Below the pieces are notes generated by a model. The model was not told the DNA's origin, made no database searches, and was given only the letters and a program-made list of their open reading frames with translations. DNA of 64,000 nucleotides from Adineta vaga (Eukaryota; Rotifera). Shown here in pieces: positions 36,577-48,655 of this stretch (position 1 is its first letter; each line of letters begins with the position of its first letter). Position numbers and translations under genes: made by a program. The stretch spans positions 1,798,001-1,862,000 of the forward strand of contig CP075496.1 in NCBI GenBank assembly GCA_021613535.1, in the 5' to 3' direction.

Positions 36577-37202
36577 ATGGCCGATTCAACTGATGCATTG
36601 TCTTCACCGACAGCTACTGCCACCAAGGGTAAGGACAGATTTTCATATCTACATTTGACAAACATCGAACTTGAAAACAACTCTTTCAATAGGTACAAAA
36701 CGGGAAGCTGAATTGGATGATGTTAGTCCAACTAAATTAAAAGCTTTAAAAGCATCTAAAAATGGTATCAATGGTGATGCACCAACGGTAGTTGATGATG
36801 ATTCATCGAATCATAAAAATGGCAATTATCATGAAGAAGATGATGAAGATGATGATGTAGGTTAAAGGAAGAAAACAAAGGAAAAGAAAAAAATTGGAAA
36901 ATTTTCTTCGATGTATTTTTTTTAGGTAGGCGGTGGAGAAGGTGAAGGTGGTGATTATGATGAAGAAGATGGTTCGGAAGACGATTATGACGAAGAAGAT
37001 GATGGAGAAAATGGTGAAGAGGACGAAGGTAATTAAATCAAATCGAAAAATTAATTTCATTACATGTATTTTCCTTTGTCTCATAGGAGATTCCAAAGCA
37101 TCTGCTGGCAAATCCAATTCTCGAAAAGCAGCCGCTGGTGCCTCAGCTGATAGTGGTGCTGAGGAGAGCGTCGACGATGAAGACGATGATGAACAAGAAT
37201 AA
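36577..37202 (+). CDS. Prothymosin-alpha-like acidic nuclear protein
   Basis: Four exons (36577-36628, 36693-36856, 36926-37028, 37087-37202) give about 144 residues. The start MADSTDALSSPTATATKG recalls the MSDAAVDTSSEITTKD start of prothymosin alpha. The chain is almost entirely Asp/Glu, Gly, Ser and Lys, with no aromatic core, so it should be disordered. A basic KREAELDD and SPTKLKALKASKNG segment may act as a nuclear signal; acidic runs follow, then KSNSRKAAAG and a closing SVDDEDDDEQE. Prothymosins are disordered histone H1 chaperones. Low-complexity acidic proteins converge easily, so the family call rests on size, layout and start. A strong CpG-rich promoter precedes it. Confidence 0.5.
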
Positions 37203-38584
37203 GCTTCAAAATATTTATCAATTTTTTTTTTGTCATTACTAGAAAATGAAAATCCAGCGAATATATTTCGTTTTGTTCATCGAAGCAGACACACATAAGG
37301 AAGCAAAAGAAAATTCTTAGCGAATTTTGTTTACTTTTTTTCTCTGTTGTTCATTTTTTGTTGTTCTTATTATGCCTCCTTCTTGATGTTGTTGTACATT
37401 TCTTCTTGTGTGCCGGTTTCTTGGTCATATACGTGTGTACTTTCTTTTTGTTCTCTTTGCGATTATTTCGCAAAATTCATTCATTCATTCATTCATTGAA
37501 GAATATAGAAAAACAAACAATATAGAACAAACTCGTATATACACATACACAGAACATGAAATATCTGAACATGTAGATGAGAGAGTAAAGGAAATAAGAG
37601 AAAAAGAATATCATGTCTTTGAAGAAGAAAAAGAAGATTTTCAGTTCACATGCCATGGATGATAAATGATTGAGTTTTGTTAATGATCAGCCTAGAGAAA
37701 GAGAGAAAACAATACTATAGTTGAGAGATATGATATATGTAGATAGAAAAACTTGTCGATAGATGTCACTAGAAGTTAATGGCGAAAAAAGAGCAACCCC
37801 TCGAACTAAAACTTAGACTGACAGATTTCTTGTTTCGAAATGAAAAATAACATATTTGTGAACTTTTTTTGACGAAGACGCATGCGTATATCATACGCAA
37901 ATTATCATCACAAATCCAAATCTGAAAAGCGAGAATAGTCATTCAACATAGGTGAAACAGATCATCACAAACACGTTCATTAATTGTTGATTGGAGTGTA
38001 GTTTAATTTAAGTTTTCAGAAAGAAAAATATTGACAGACTTGTTTGGTAGATATTGTACTATCCGATGTTAAATAAATAATTTTCCATTTATAAAGAATC
38101 CAATTTACATTCCAGAAATGAAATCATTGTCTAGACTAGCTCATTATCCCATTTGTTCTATCTTCTTCTTTTGTCAAAATCACCTATTCTAGAGAAAATT
38201 TGCTTGTCATAAATATGCATATTCAATTCCGTGATAATTGTGTGATGATCTGATTCATTCTATGTTGGAAGCTATTTGAAAAGACAAAAGAAAAGCACAG
38301 AAAAAAAAGGAAAAGAAAAGACAAAAAAAGAAGATAAACAAAGACATAAACATAACGACATCAATACACTCGCACATACACAATTTCTTTTTGTTTTTTT
38401 ATTCAAATTGACACAAACGAACGGCAATGAATATCGTCGATATAAAATCGATTATTTTTCTTGACTTGAGAGTTGCTTGGGGAAAACACACACAGATATA
38501 TCTATGTTATTTAGTTGACAAAAGAAAAAAGACGAACGGTATTAATAAATAAATAATCCAAGTTTGGAGGAAATGGTTCACGGT
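37203..38584. other. 3' UTR of the prothymosin-like gene and convergent spacer
   Basis: About 1.4 kb. T-rich sequence just after the stop is probably a long 3' UTR. An ATTC tetranucleotide repeat lies at 37475-37497. Frames such as 37408-37662 and 38276-38464 are low-complexity and not called. CDK12/13 ends from the other side. Confidence 0.5.
37475..37497. repeat. ATTC tetranucleotide repeat
   Basis: Five to six ATTC units in tandem in the presumed 3' UTR of the prothymosin-like gene. Confidence 0.75.
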
Positions 38585-41500
38585 TTATTTTGATTTATTA
38601 TTATTATTATTAGTCATACTGCTTCCATTTTGTGCAGATAATGTTGTTGAACCTACCATTTCTGTTGCTTGTTGATAAGAGATAGTGTTATCTAATTGTT
38701 GTTGTTTGGAACTAAAAATAATAGGAAATTTTGCGAAGGTTATTTTGTTAAAGTTTATTTTTTATTAAGAAAGAAATAAAAATCGCAAAATGAAGACGTT
38801 TACTGCTTATATTGTATTGATTTCGTATAGAAATATCTATGTTAATGAAAAGGAAATCATTCATTAACAGTGGAAAGAAATCGAAGATCCAAGTATTTGA
38901 CGAGTTAATAACGTGTCATTCGAATTATTATGAACATACCTGTCAGTATTGATATATGGTGGATTTTCAGGACTATCCATTTGCATGTCTAGAAAAAGAA
39001 GGTGAATCAGATGGAATAAGTAAAATCGTGATCTATTTAATATCTTACCAGTTACTTGATTATATCGTTGATATTCAATTATTTCACGTTCTTTAAAATG
39101 TGCTTGAATTTCATTTTCACTCCAGCCACGTCGTGTTAATCGTTTGTGTTCTTTACTCCACATTTCATGACAATCTTGTGACATTGATAAACTAAAACGA
39201 GAATAGCAACTCAATAAAACTTTCAATTAAATGATTTGTTCACAAACGCGATGGGTTGAATGGATTCTTCTTGGATATCTTTGAGCCAATCGGAGAGAAG
39301 AGCATCACTAGCACTTATACGTTTTTCTGGATCTAATTCGAGCATTCGATCGAATAAATCCAATGCAGGTATGGGAAGACTAAATAATATGAAGAAATTT
39401 TTTGTGGCAGAAAAAAAAAGAATAAATCAAATTTTTACTATTGATAATCTTCACGTAATTTTCTTCGATAGGTTTTTTTTTGTTTCAATGTTGCAAAAAG
39501 TGGTAAATGAATAACATCTGGCCATACAGCTGGTGTGGGTGAACCACATAGACGTGAAATCATTTCTAATTGTTCATCTTCTCTTTGAGCTTGAAATAAC
39601 GGTCGACGTGTAAATAATTCTCCCAAAATACATCTATTTAAATCATAAATATTTCATTCTAAAATCAAATCTTTCATTTCATCTACATACCCACAACTCC
39701 AAATATCGATAGCTGGTCCATAACGTTCTTCACCGAGTAATAATTCTGGTGGTCGATACCATAATGTAATAACTTTATTTGTATATGGTCGATCTTTATC
39801 TTCAGCATTGTATAAACGTGCTAAGCCGAAATCAGCTAATTTGATTTTTCCATTATTATTTAATAAAATATTGGAACATTTGATATCACGATGTAAAAAT
39901 TTTCTTTGATGACAAAAAGCTAAACCAGACATAAGTTGGTAAATAAATGCTCGAATATGTTCAATATCAAGTTCAATTAAACCCGAATCTAATAGACCAA
40001 ATAAATCATGATCACAATATTCAAAAACTAAGTAGAACGATGTATCATTTTTAATATCAACAATATTTCGTGCATCCATGATAATTTCTTTTAAATTAAC
40101 AATATTTGGATGAGTTAATTGACGAAGTATTTGAATTTCACGTACGGCTGTAATTGGAAAGCCTTCTTTTTCATTTTCTAATCGAACTTTTTTCAATGCA
40201 CATAGATCACCTAAATCGAATCATTTCGAATTGAAAAGAAAAACAAATGAAATTCGACAAAGATTTTCTCAACATACCGGTTGCTTTTTCACGTGCTTTA
40301 AACACTTCACCATAAGTTCCTTCACCTATTTTCGTTAAAATTTCATAAACTTCAACAGTTCGTTCACCCCATTGATTTTTCACTGTATCCTCTCGACGTT
40401 GAAGAATTCTTCAAATCAAAAAAGAAAAACAATAACGATAGATAAAAAAAGTCTTTTGTTGTTTCATTCCGGAAAAGGCTTACATGGGTCGTCGAGTAGG
40501 TTTATCAGATGCATTTGGAGAAGTATGAGTTGGACTTGATGGTGAAAGAGAATCAGGTTTATAATCAGGTGGCATTGGTAATGATCGTGTTAAATGTGTT
40601 TGACCACTTGAGGGTGGTACATTGCTTGTTCGACGACGTGAATTACTATTGAGAAAAGAAACAGATTGAATTAAAGTTCAATTTATTGATTTTCATACAC
40701 GAAAAGACTTACTCGGAACGATTTGAAGTTTTATCATTCGAATTAGCATTTGTCTATTACAAAGAGTAATGAAAGTCATATCGAAATATTTCTTGTATTC
40801 TTACATCAATATCATTCTTTGAATCTTGTTCATTTGTTGATTGATTATTAGATGAATCGATTTTGTTTTTTTTCGATTTTGGCCGAATTTTATCAAGTTC
40901 TGATGCTAATGTTCCTTTTATTGAACGTTGATGATTATTTGTATCATTTTCATTCAATGATGAATGATCACTTGAACGTGTTGATGATGATGACGATCGT
41001 CGATGACATTTCGATCGTTTTCGATGAGACTGATAATGATGTGAAGGATAAATTGACATTGGATATGAAGATAATGGACTTGATCGACGATGTCGTTTCG
41101 GTGAATAATTACTGTTATCTACATGATGATGTTTTCGTTTTTTATGTTTCATATCGAAATTTGTATCATTTGAAGATGTTTCAATTGGAGGATCACGTGA
41201 ATGTGTGGGATGATAAGACTGTTGAGAAGAACGAGATGTTCGATTGCTTGTATCGTGTCTTGATCGATGAGAACTTCGACTAGATTAGAAAATAGGAAAA
41301 ACTTGTATATGATGGATTGAATTTTACCTATGTTGATTAGATTCATTATTAATATCACTTGAAGATGAACGACGTGTTCGAGATTTTCGTTCTGAAGAAC
41401 GACGTCGATGATGTTTATGTTTTTTCTTCGATGTTGACGAACGATGATGTTTGTCAGTTTTAATTGAAGTTGTTTCTGGTGACGAAGATTCGGATGAGAC

Positions 41501-41641
41501 AGATTCAAGTTGGGATTGATGATGATGATGATGATGAGAATAGGATGTATCACGTGAACTTGTTCGATGATTATTATTATGTGTATGATAATGAGAATTT
41601 GTTGAAGACGACATGAAACTTTTTGTTGAACAAATCGTCAT
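38585..41641 (-). CDS. CDK12: Cyclin-dependent kinase 12/13 (transcription elongation kinase)
   Basis: The multi-exon kinase has the signature [19 protein letters not shown], where CDK12/13 have PITAIRE. The catalytic loop is [13 protein letters not shown], the DFG segment is [12 protein letters not shown], and the T-loop ends in [20 protein letters not shown]. The C-lobe has [16 protein letters not shown] and [11 protein letters not shown], all characteristic of CDK12/13. With cyclin K these kinases phosphorylate Ser2 of the RNA polymerase II tail and support long-gene transcription. The N-terminal region is Ser/Arg/His/Lys-rich (SR-like, for example [19 protein letters not shown]), as in CDK12, but much shorter than the vertebrate one. 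The protein ends in a Gln/Asn-rich tail (TNNNNNKSK). One gene for CDK12/13 is expected in invertebrates, so the 12 versus 13 choice is not meaningful. The start is the ATG at 41641, beside a His/Ser-rich N-terminus. Confidence 0.9.
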
Positions 41642-42984
41642 ACGATATTTAAGGAAAGAGAAATATATATATATATAATCTATATATTAATCTATAGAAA
41701 GGGATTTTACGATAAAGAACAAATTTTGTTTTGATGAACGACAAACTTTTTTTCAGTTAAAACGAAGACTAATGAGAAAAAAAACGAGTCAATCATAGAT
41801 TACTAACGTGATAGAACATGACAAGAAAACAAATATCGAGATAGACATAGAAGTAAAAAACAACAGACGTATATGAATGATGTAGATGGAAGAGTTAGTC
41901 GATTTGAAAATTTTATTGGTTAAAGAAATTTATTTTGACCAATTGAAAAATTATTAGTTCGAATAGCCTTCGAGATTCGTTACATTTAACTTTCAATTTA
42001 CAGCGCTACAATCAATATCTTACTTTTTTAAACATATTCTTTCAAAATTATGTATCAATAAATCAATTCTATAGAATTTCACTTCTTATTATCATTTACA
42101 TATTCTTTTTCTATCGACACTTTATCAAACCAGATGACGCTAGTTCTTAGATATAACAAAATATTCTAGCAAACAACAGAGCATAGAAAATTTCACTATC
42201 AAATCTGTTACTTTCAGCTACTTGAAGATTTTTGTAGAATAAAATTATATAATATTCCTCTCTTGTCGAATGACGATACTAAAGGCAAAAGGTGAGGCTT
42301 CCGTTTAACGTATTACTCGTTAGTATCAGGGTTGAAAAAATAGATATTATTATTTGCTTTATGAGCCTGATTCCTGCATAACTGATACTGTCTAACGATA
42401 TACCTCACATACACACCAGCGAAAGGTAAATATACAGCATGTTTCGATAATCAAATCTCAAAAGAATTCATTTCATTCCATTGCATACAGCATTATTTAT
42501 ACAGATGATCTGCACAACCGTATGTTATTCTATTAAAATGTAACTATTTTAATATCAACATCTTAAGTTAACTAATGATTTCTGACTTTTAATGAACTGT
42601 TACAACAGCTAATAAATATTTATTTTGAAAATCTCAGGAAGACAAAAGAAAAATAAAATAATAAAACATCTAAATAGAATAAGGATGAAGTAAAATTTAT
42701 ATTGACTACAAGACACAAATTTCATAAGTAGAAAAGATACGAACAGCAATTAAATATATAGATTTGTTGTTGTTGTTTTCCTTTCATAGATGAATACAGT
42801 TGTGCATATAGTAAAACATTCTCGTTAAACTACAACACATCAAATAAAACTAGATGAATATCTGAACTGAAATATATGAATAATAAAACATAAAATCAGC
42901 ACCCGTTTAATTTTGTTTTCAAATATATGCAGATGCAAATTGTTTTGATCTTTTCGAATTCAACGAAAGACAATTGGTATTCGA
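41642..42984. other. Intergenic region, no gene recognised
   Basis: About 1.3 kb between two minus-strand genes. Right of 41642 should be the CDK12/13 promoter; left of 42985 the Dispatched 3' UTR. A TA repeat lies at about 41666-41678. The segment 42280-42430 is somewhat less AT-rich but matches no element I recognise. Confidence 0.5.
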
Positions 42985-45900
42985 CTAAATCGACTGTTCA
43001 TCATCTAAATTATGTTCTAAATTGACATTTTCTTCTTTTGCTTTTAATTGTATCGATTGATGAACGACCGTAGGTGTTGATAATTTACCACAACGACATA
43101 ATTTTCCAAATCTATTCAAATCATCAATGAACTTAATATAAATAATATTTTTCAAAACTTACGGTATATCACCAAATTGATCAATCGGTCCAATAAATGA
43201 AAGTAATGGAAGAAAGAACCATGTGGCAAATAACCAACTGATGAACATGATTAACATAAGAAAGAAACCCATTTGTGAAAACGATGTTAGTTTACTCGGC
43301 GCCATTGATAATCCAGCAAGAAACGAAGTAAAACCTGCGATGAAAACAGCAGAACCAACACGAGTCAAACTGTTCTTGATTCGACGAAAACGTTGTAAAC
43401 TTCCTTGATGATGTCGTTTTCTTAAACGTTGAAAAAATGTTTCCTTTGTTTTTGCTTGTTGATTACTTTCATCAGATAAATGAATATTTTTGGTTGACTG
43501 TTTGATATCTGCTTGATTTTTTTTCCAATCAGCTTTGATATAAGCTACACCGTAATGTACAGCTAAATCAAAATTAGTCATTGAAATTTCTTTTTTTTTG
43601 GAAAACCGAGATTTTTCTTACTAAAATCCACACTCAAGCCAACACTCATGATAATAATGATCGTTTCAAGAATATTCAATTCCCAACCACAAAGAACAAA
43701 TACTGCAACAGTATCAGCAATGATGAATGTGATGGTAGTCATTGCATAGAGTGTTATTAAAACATTTCCAGATGTGAATAGAAGCACAACAAGTGCAAAT
43801 AACATTGAGAAGATTAAGGATGTATATGTACCACGAATAACTTCACGCATAAGATCATAGAATAAAAATTGAGGAGAAACAAACCAACTAAATAAAGAGA
43901 AATTGATGTAAATTAAAGTCAATGTATTATCTTTTCTTACCCATGTTTAACTTGTTTATAAACATGTCCATTCGATCCTTCGGTTAATTTCAATTGTTCT
44001 AAACATTTTTCGAAATAAGTTTGTAATTTATTATAATAAGCATGTTGAACAGTAAATGAATTGAATGTTACATTCATATTAATTGTAAATAGAAATGCAC
44101 GAATTTGTCTTGTTTGTCGATCAGGTAAAAATCCAATACGAAAATTATCATTTCCACCTCCTGATTGGAATTGATTTGAACCTTTGAAAAGTTGAAAAAG
44201 ACGTTCCATAGCATAGACAGTTTGATTACGAGTTGATGGAACATAAAATTCTTTATCATCTAATGATAAAAATGTCTTTGTATCGGATCTAACAAATCCA
44301 TGCAATAATCGTCCTAAAATTCAAAATTTAGAATGAATCTCTTTTATATTTTTACATTACCGATGGTTAACCATTGTGAATATGTTTGTTGAACATTAAT
44401 AAACAGATCACTTCGATTCAAATCTTTTAGAAATGAATCAAACCATCGTAAAGTTTTTGGATCATAAAAATCAATATTATCATTATAGATTAAATTTTGT
44501 TTATTTTGATTAATTTTCGAATCTTCAGGATAAAATGGATGAACTAAATCCGTATCTTCAATTCCAAAAATGAATATCAATAATGGATTTGTTACATTAT
44601 CTTTATCTTCATTGATATAGGATAAGAATTGATCACGCATTTGATATTCAAATCGTTCGAATGGATGTGTTAATTGAAAGAATTGATAACGACGTGATTT
44701 TGGTGGAGATAATTTTGGATGATAAAAAACAATGATCAATCCAATAATACCAAAACAAAAGAAGATAAGAATGAATATATACCGAAGTTTAATAATTAAA
44801 CGTGGAATATAAACAGTAAATATGGCATGACTAAGTCGAGTTAATGTTGCTAAAGTTTTATCGAATATGGAAGGAAAATGATTGAATATTCCGAAACGTG
44901 CTGATAATGGTTCACATACTTTCTCATAAACAATGACAAATGAAACAATCATTGTAATACTCATTAGAAAATTGAATAAGATACAAAATCCCTACAGAAA
45001 CGAAAAGTATATTTCTAAAACTTTGAAATTTTGTCAAGAAAATTTACCATAAATAATCCAAATAATTGAACATAAGCAATTCGTGTAATCATATTCGTAA
45101 AAAATGCTGCTGATGTGGTAAAACTTGTAACAAATACACTAGCTGCTGCATGTCTTAATAATCCTCCCATCATTTGAATCATTTGTTCATCATTAACTTT
45201 CATCATTCGTATTAAATCTGGATTTTTAATTCGATCAAAATATTCTTCATTTTCTTCTTCTTCTTCATCTATTTCTTCATGTTTATCAGTTGAATTATTC
45301 GTTTCTTTCGTTAATAATTTCTTTCGTATAACAGACATTGTATAATCCCAATCTCGATGATATTGTTGTTCTTGTTCTCGTGTTAATTTACCATAGAATT
45401 CAATTTGTCGATTTTGTAAACGTGCTTCATTATAAATATCTAATTTTTCCGAATACCAAGCATCGAATATAACGAAAACATTATCACATGAGATACCAAT
45501 TAAAATAAATGTTGCCATGAGATTAATATAGGGAAATAAATCGATACCTAATGCAATTTTATATGCAAAATATGCACAAGCAAATGAAAGTACAACACAA
45601 AGATTTGTCATTAAAGCAACAGTTATTGATCGAAGATAAATTATTGTTACCTTGAAGAAAGAAAGTAAAGTGAGAATTATTTCAAATCATTTAGTATCGA
45701 ACTTACGCCGACTATTAAGGAAATTGCGAGAATAACAAAGAACATATCTGCTCGAATTTGTTTCATTGCTGTTGAGATTCGGATATCTAAGAAGTTTAAT
45801 GCAGATATTCGTGTCCAACCATCATCGAATTTGGGATTTCGATAAAAATGTCGAATGAATAGATCATATGCGGAATTTGCTGTATGAGTTTCACTACCAT

Positions 45901-47077
45901 TTAATAATTTCTTCGGTTTTTTAGGTTTTAAAAACCACATTGCACTAAAACGGGTTTGATTAGTAGATAAAAATGTTTTGTCTAATAAATATTCCAATGA
46001 TAGAAATGTAAAATTATATCGAAAACATGAATCATATTCAAATAATTCAATAGGTTTGCTTCGATAACGTTTCAAACCAGCTAAACGTATAAGACCAGCT
46101 TGATACAATGTATGACAACGTTGCATACGTGAAATAAAATTTGTTATATCATTTTGATTTAAATCAGAACAATTCAATTTATTGGAAAAGTATGAAATCA
46201 TTTGTGGTAATGTATAATGACATGTAGAATCTAATTGAAATACTTGTAAAAGATGATGTTGTTTTTTACATAATGAACGAAGATTATCAATTGTTAAAAG
46301 ATTTTCCGAAGATTTATTACTCGATTCAAAATAGACTTCATAATGACGATCTATGAAGAAAAAAAAGAAGAATTTTAAAGTTTGATAAGTTAAACAAAAG
46401 AATACGAACTTAAATCAATCGATGTACATATTTGTTCATGTGGTTTGTTAATTTGTTGTTCAATGACTTTACTAAATTTGATAAGATCACTTTGATTATT
46501 TAATAAACTATAAACTTGTTTATTAGTTAAACATTTGTCTTCCGTAGTTGTAGAAAAGGCACATGCGTTAGGAGCATTTCGAAGATCTTCAAGAAGACTA
46601 GACTCGGAAATACTATCATCATAATCTAGATCATCATCTTCATCTTGTTCGATAGTAGTTACAACTTCTGTTTTGTTCGTTAATTGTGCAGATGCGATTT
46701 GTTTATCAAGTTCTTTTTTAACTCGTTCCAGAACAAATAAACGAGATGTTAACGTATTTTTACCTCGTGGAACAAAACCCTACGAAAGAAAAACAACGTT
46801 GTTTTTTTTTCTTTGTTCTCTCTAATTCATATTTTACCTTAGTTGGATCATTGAAATCAGGTAAATCACCTCCAAGTACAGCTGATAAACCCAAAGCAAT
46901 ACAAATGACTAATCCAAGTAATAAAAAACACCAAGAATATTTAACAACTAATGTTGAATACCTAAGAAAAACAATGAATAGTCGATTCTAATCAATGACT
47001 ACTCACAATCGAATGAATTTGTCCGTATGAAATTCTATACGGATACTCATCGCATCTTCACAATCCATATACTTCAT
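42985..47077 (-). CDS. DISP: Dispatched (RND-family sterol-sensing-domain transporter)
   Basis: The N-terminus is MKYMDCEDAMSIRIEF, then a membrane segment and the Dispatched signature GGDLPDFNDPTKGFVPRG with LTSRL. A long luminal domain follows, then the sterol-sensing domain with FPYINLMATFILIGISCDNVFVIFDAW (split over two segments here in description). The second half has VGLSVDFTVHYGVAYIKAD and GSAVFIAGFTSFLAGL, and a short cytoplasmic tail rich in Glu/Lys. These are Dispatched features (TM4 and TM10 GxxxD motifs). Dispatched uses a sodium gradient to release cholesterol-modified Hedgehog from producing cells. The TM4 motif here is CDN where many relatives have DD, while the TM10 VDF Asp is kept. 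About ten exons with short introns. Hedgehog itself is not in the window. Confidence 0.85.
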
Positions 47078-48655
47078 GTCAAACATTCAAATCTGAATAC
47101 GTTTTTTCTTTATCACAAGTTTTGTACAATGTACTCTCATGTTGTGACTATAACCTTCATGATCGACTGCTTCGATTTTTATACATTAAACAAGTAAGTG
47201 CTGAGAGGAGAACATACAGGTAAAGAACATGTCAGGTAATTATGTAATGTAATAGATCTTATATTCAATTGATAAGAGTACATTATTAGTTTGTTTCTAT
47301 TGTACAAACTCTTTTAAATTAGTTCAAACTTTTTCAGTTAGATCAAGACTGCATGATTATTTTCTACTAGATGAACTATCGTCATATGCATTCGTATTTA
47401 TTACTAAACCATTGAAGAAAAAAAACAAGTAATAATCTTACTTTTTATTCAAATAAGTTTCCGCTTCATGCATGTTGACATTTGATTAACGTGATGGAAC
47501 CATAATTAGATTTAACGGAACGGCACAGTAAATAGAGAAAGAAAAAAAGAAACTTGATGCAAAACAAAACTTTCAGAGCTACAATAATAGATCTAAAATA
47601 GGCGGAGAAAAAACAGCGGTTAAAAATATAAAATATAATCGATAACTTGAATTAATAATTAGTTCTACACATTTCAATTTATGAATAATAATAATAGATA
47701 AATGTCTAAAAGTAGAATACTTATTTATTATCTATGTAGGTCAAAGAGAATAACTATTCGAACATTTTTTTTACGACGTTCGAGGAAAAGATTCTTTTTC
47801 TCTTAGTCAACAGATTCAAGTTCAGTAGGAATAACTACGAAAAAAAATAGAAACAACAGAACGAGAGAAGGAAAAATAAGTCCGACGAAAGACGATTTTC
47901 AGAAAGAGAGTAAAAGAACTCATACTCGAACGGAAAAAATAAGTTCTGACAGGAAAATGATTGATTCGAGTCATAATGATTACCTTTTTCTTCTAATAGA
48001 ACAAATGAAACAGGAAGAAAAAGAAACGCCACATGATCTATCAACTGAATAAATAGAAATCTTTTCCTTTCTAATCGATTAGAATAATTTCAGATTATTT
48101 TCAATGTAAATAAGTCTTACAGAAATAGTTTCACTCATTCATTCATCTATCTTTTCTTCAGCATATTGACAGATAGAGTCGAAGAAAAACATTGGAATAC
48201 AAACAACATCATTATGGAAAAGATTGTTATCTTATCTGTTGATTATTGACTTTGATCCAACCATTTATTTTCGAAAAAAAATATATTAATAACTTATAGT
48301 AGAACATCAATCATTGACAGACTTTTGACATTTTCACGAATAATATCAAGATCGACAGCTATCCAATGTGCAATTAAAGTTTACAGAAAAAAAAAACTAT
48401 TAGTACAGATGTCGCTCATATCCTATGAATTCTTCTCCTTCGAACATTGTGTTTATTTATTTTGCTGAAATAAGTAAGTTTTTTTTAAACACTATCGAAT
48501 GTTTTCCTTGTCTCTAAAAAATTAATTACGATATTTCTTATTATGGATACGTAAATATCTCGCATTAATCGGAAAGTTGTTATTATAACCAAGAAAAAAA
48601 TAACATTGAATAAAAACCGGAAAAAAATAGAATTATAAAAAAAAAAGAAAACTGT
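47078..48655. other. Intergenic region, no gene recognised
   Basis: About 1.6 kb of AT-rich DNA with the Dispatched promoter at the left and the RAB3GAP2 3' UTR at the right. The minus-strand frame at 47835-48044 is Phe/Ser low complexity and is not called. No repeat or RNA gene was seen. Confidence 0.5.

Noticed and set aside
40852-41283. Plus-strand frame opposite CDK12/13
   Set aside because: Antisense of the SR-rich N-terminal exons (GAT repeats).
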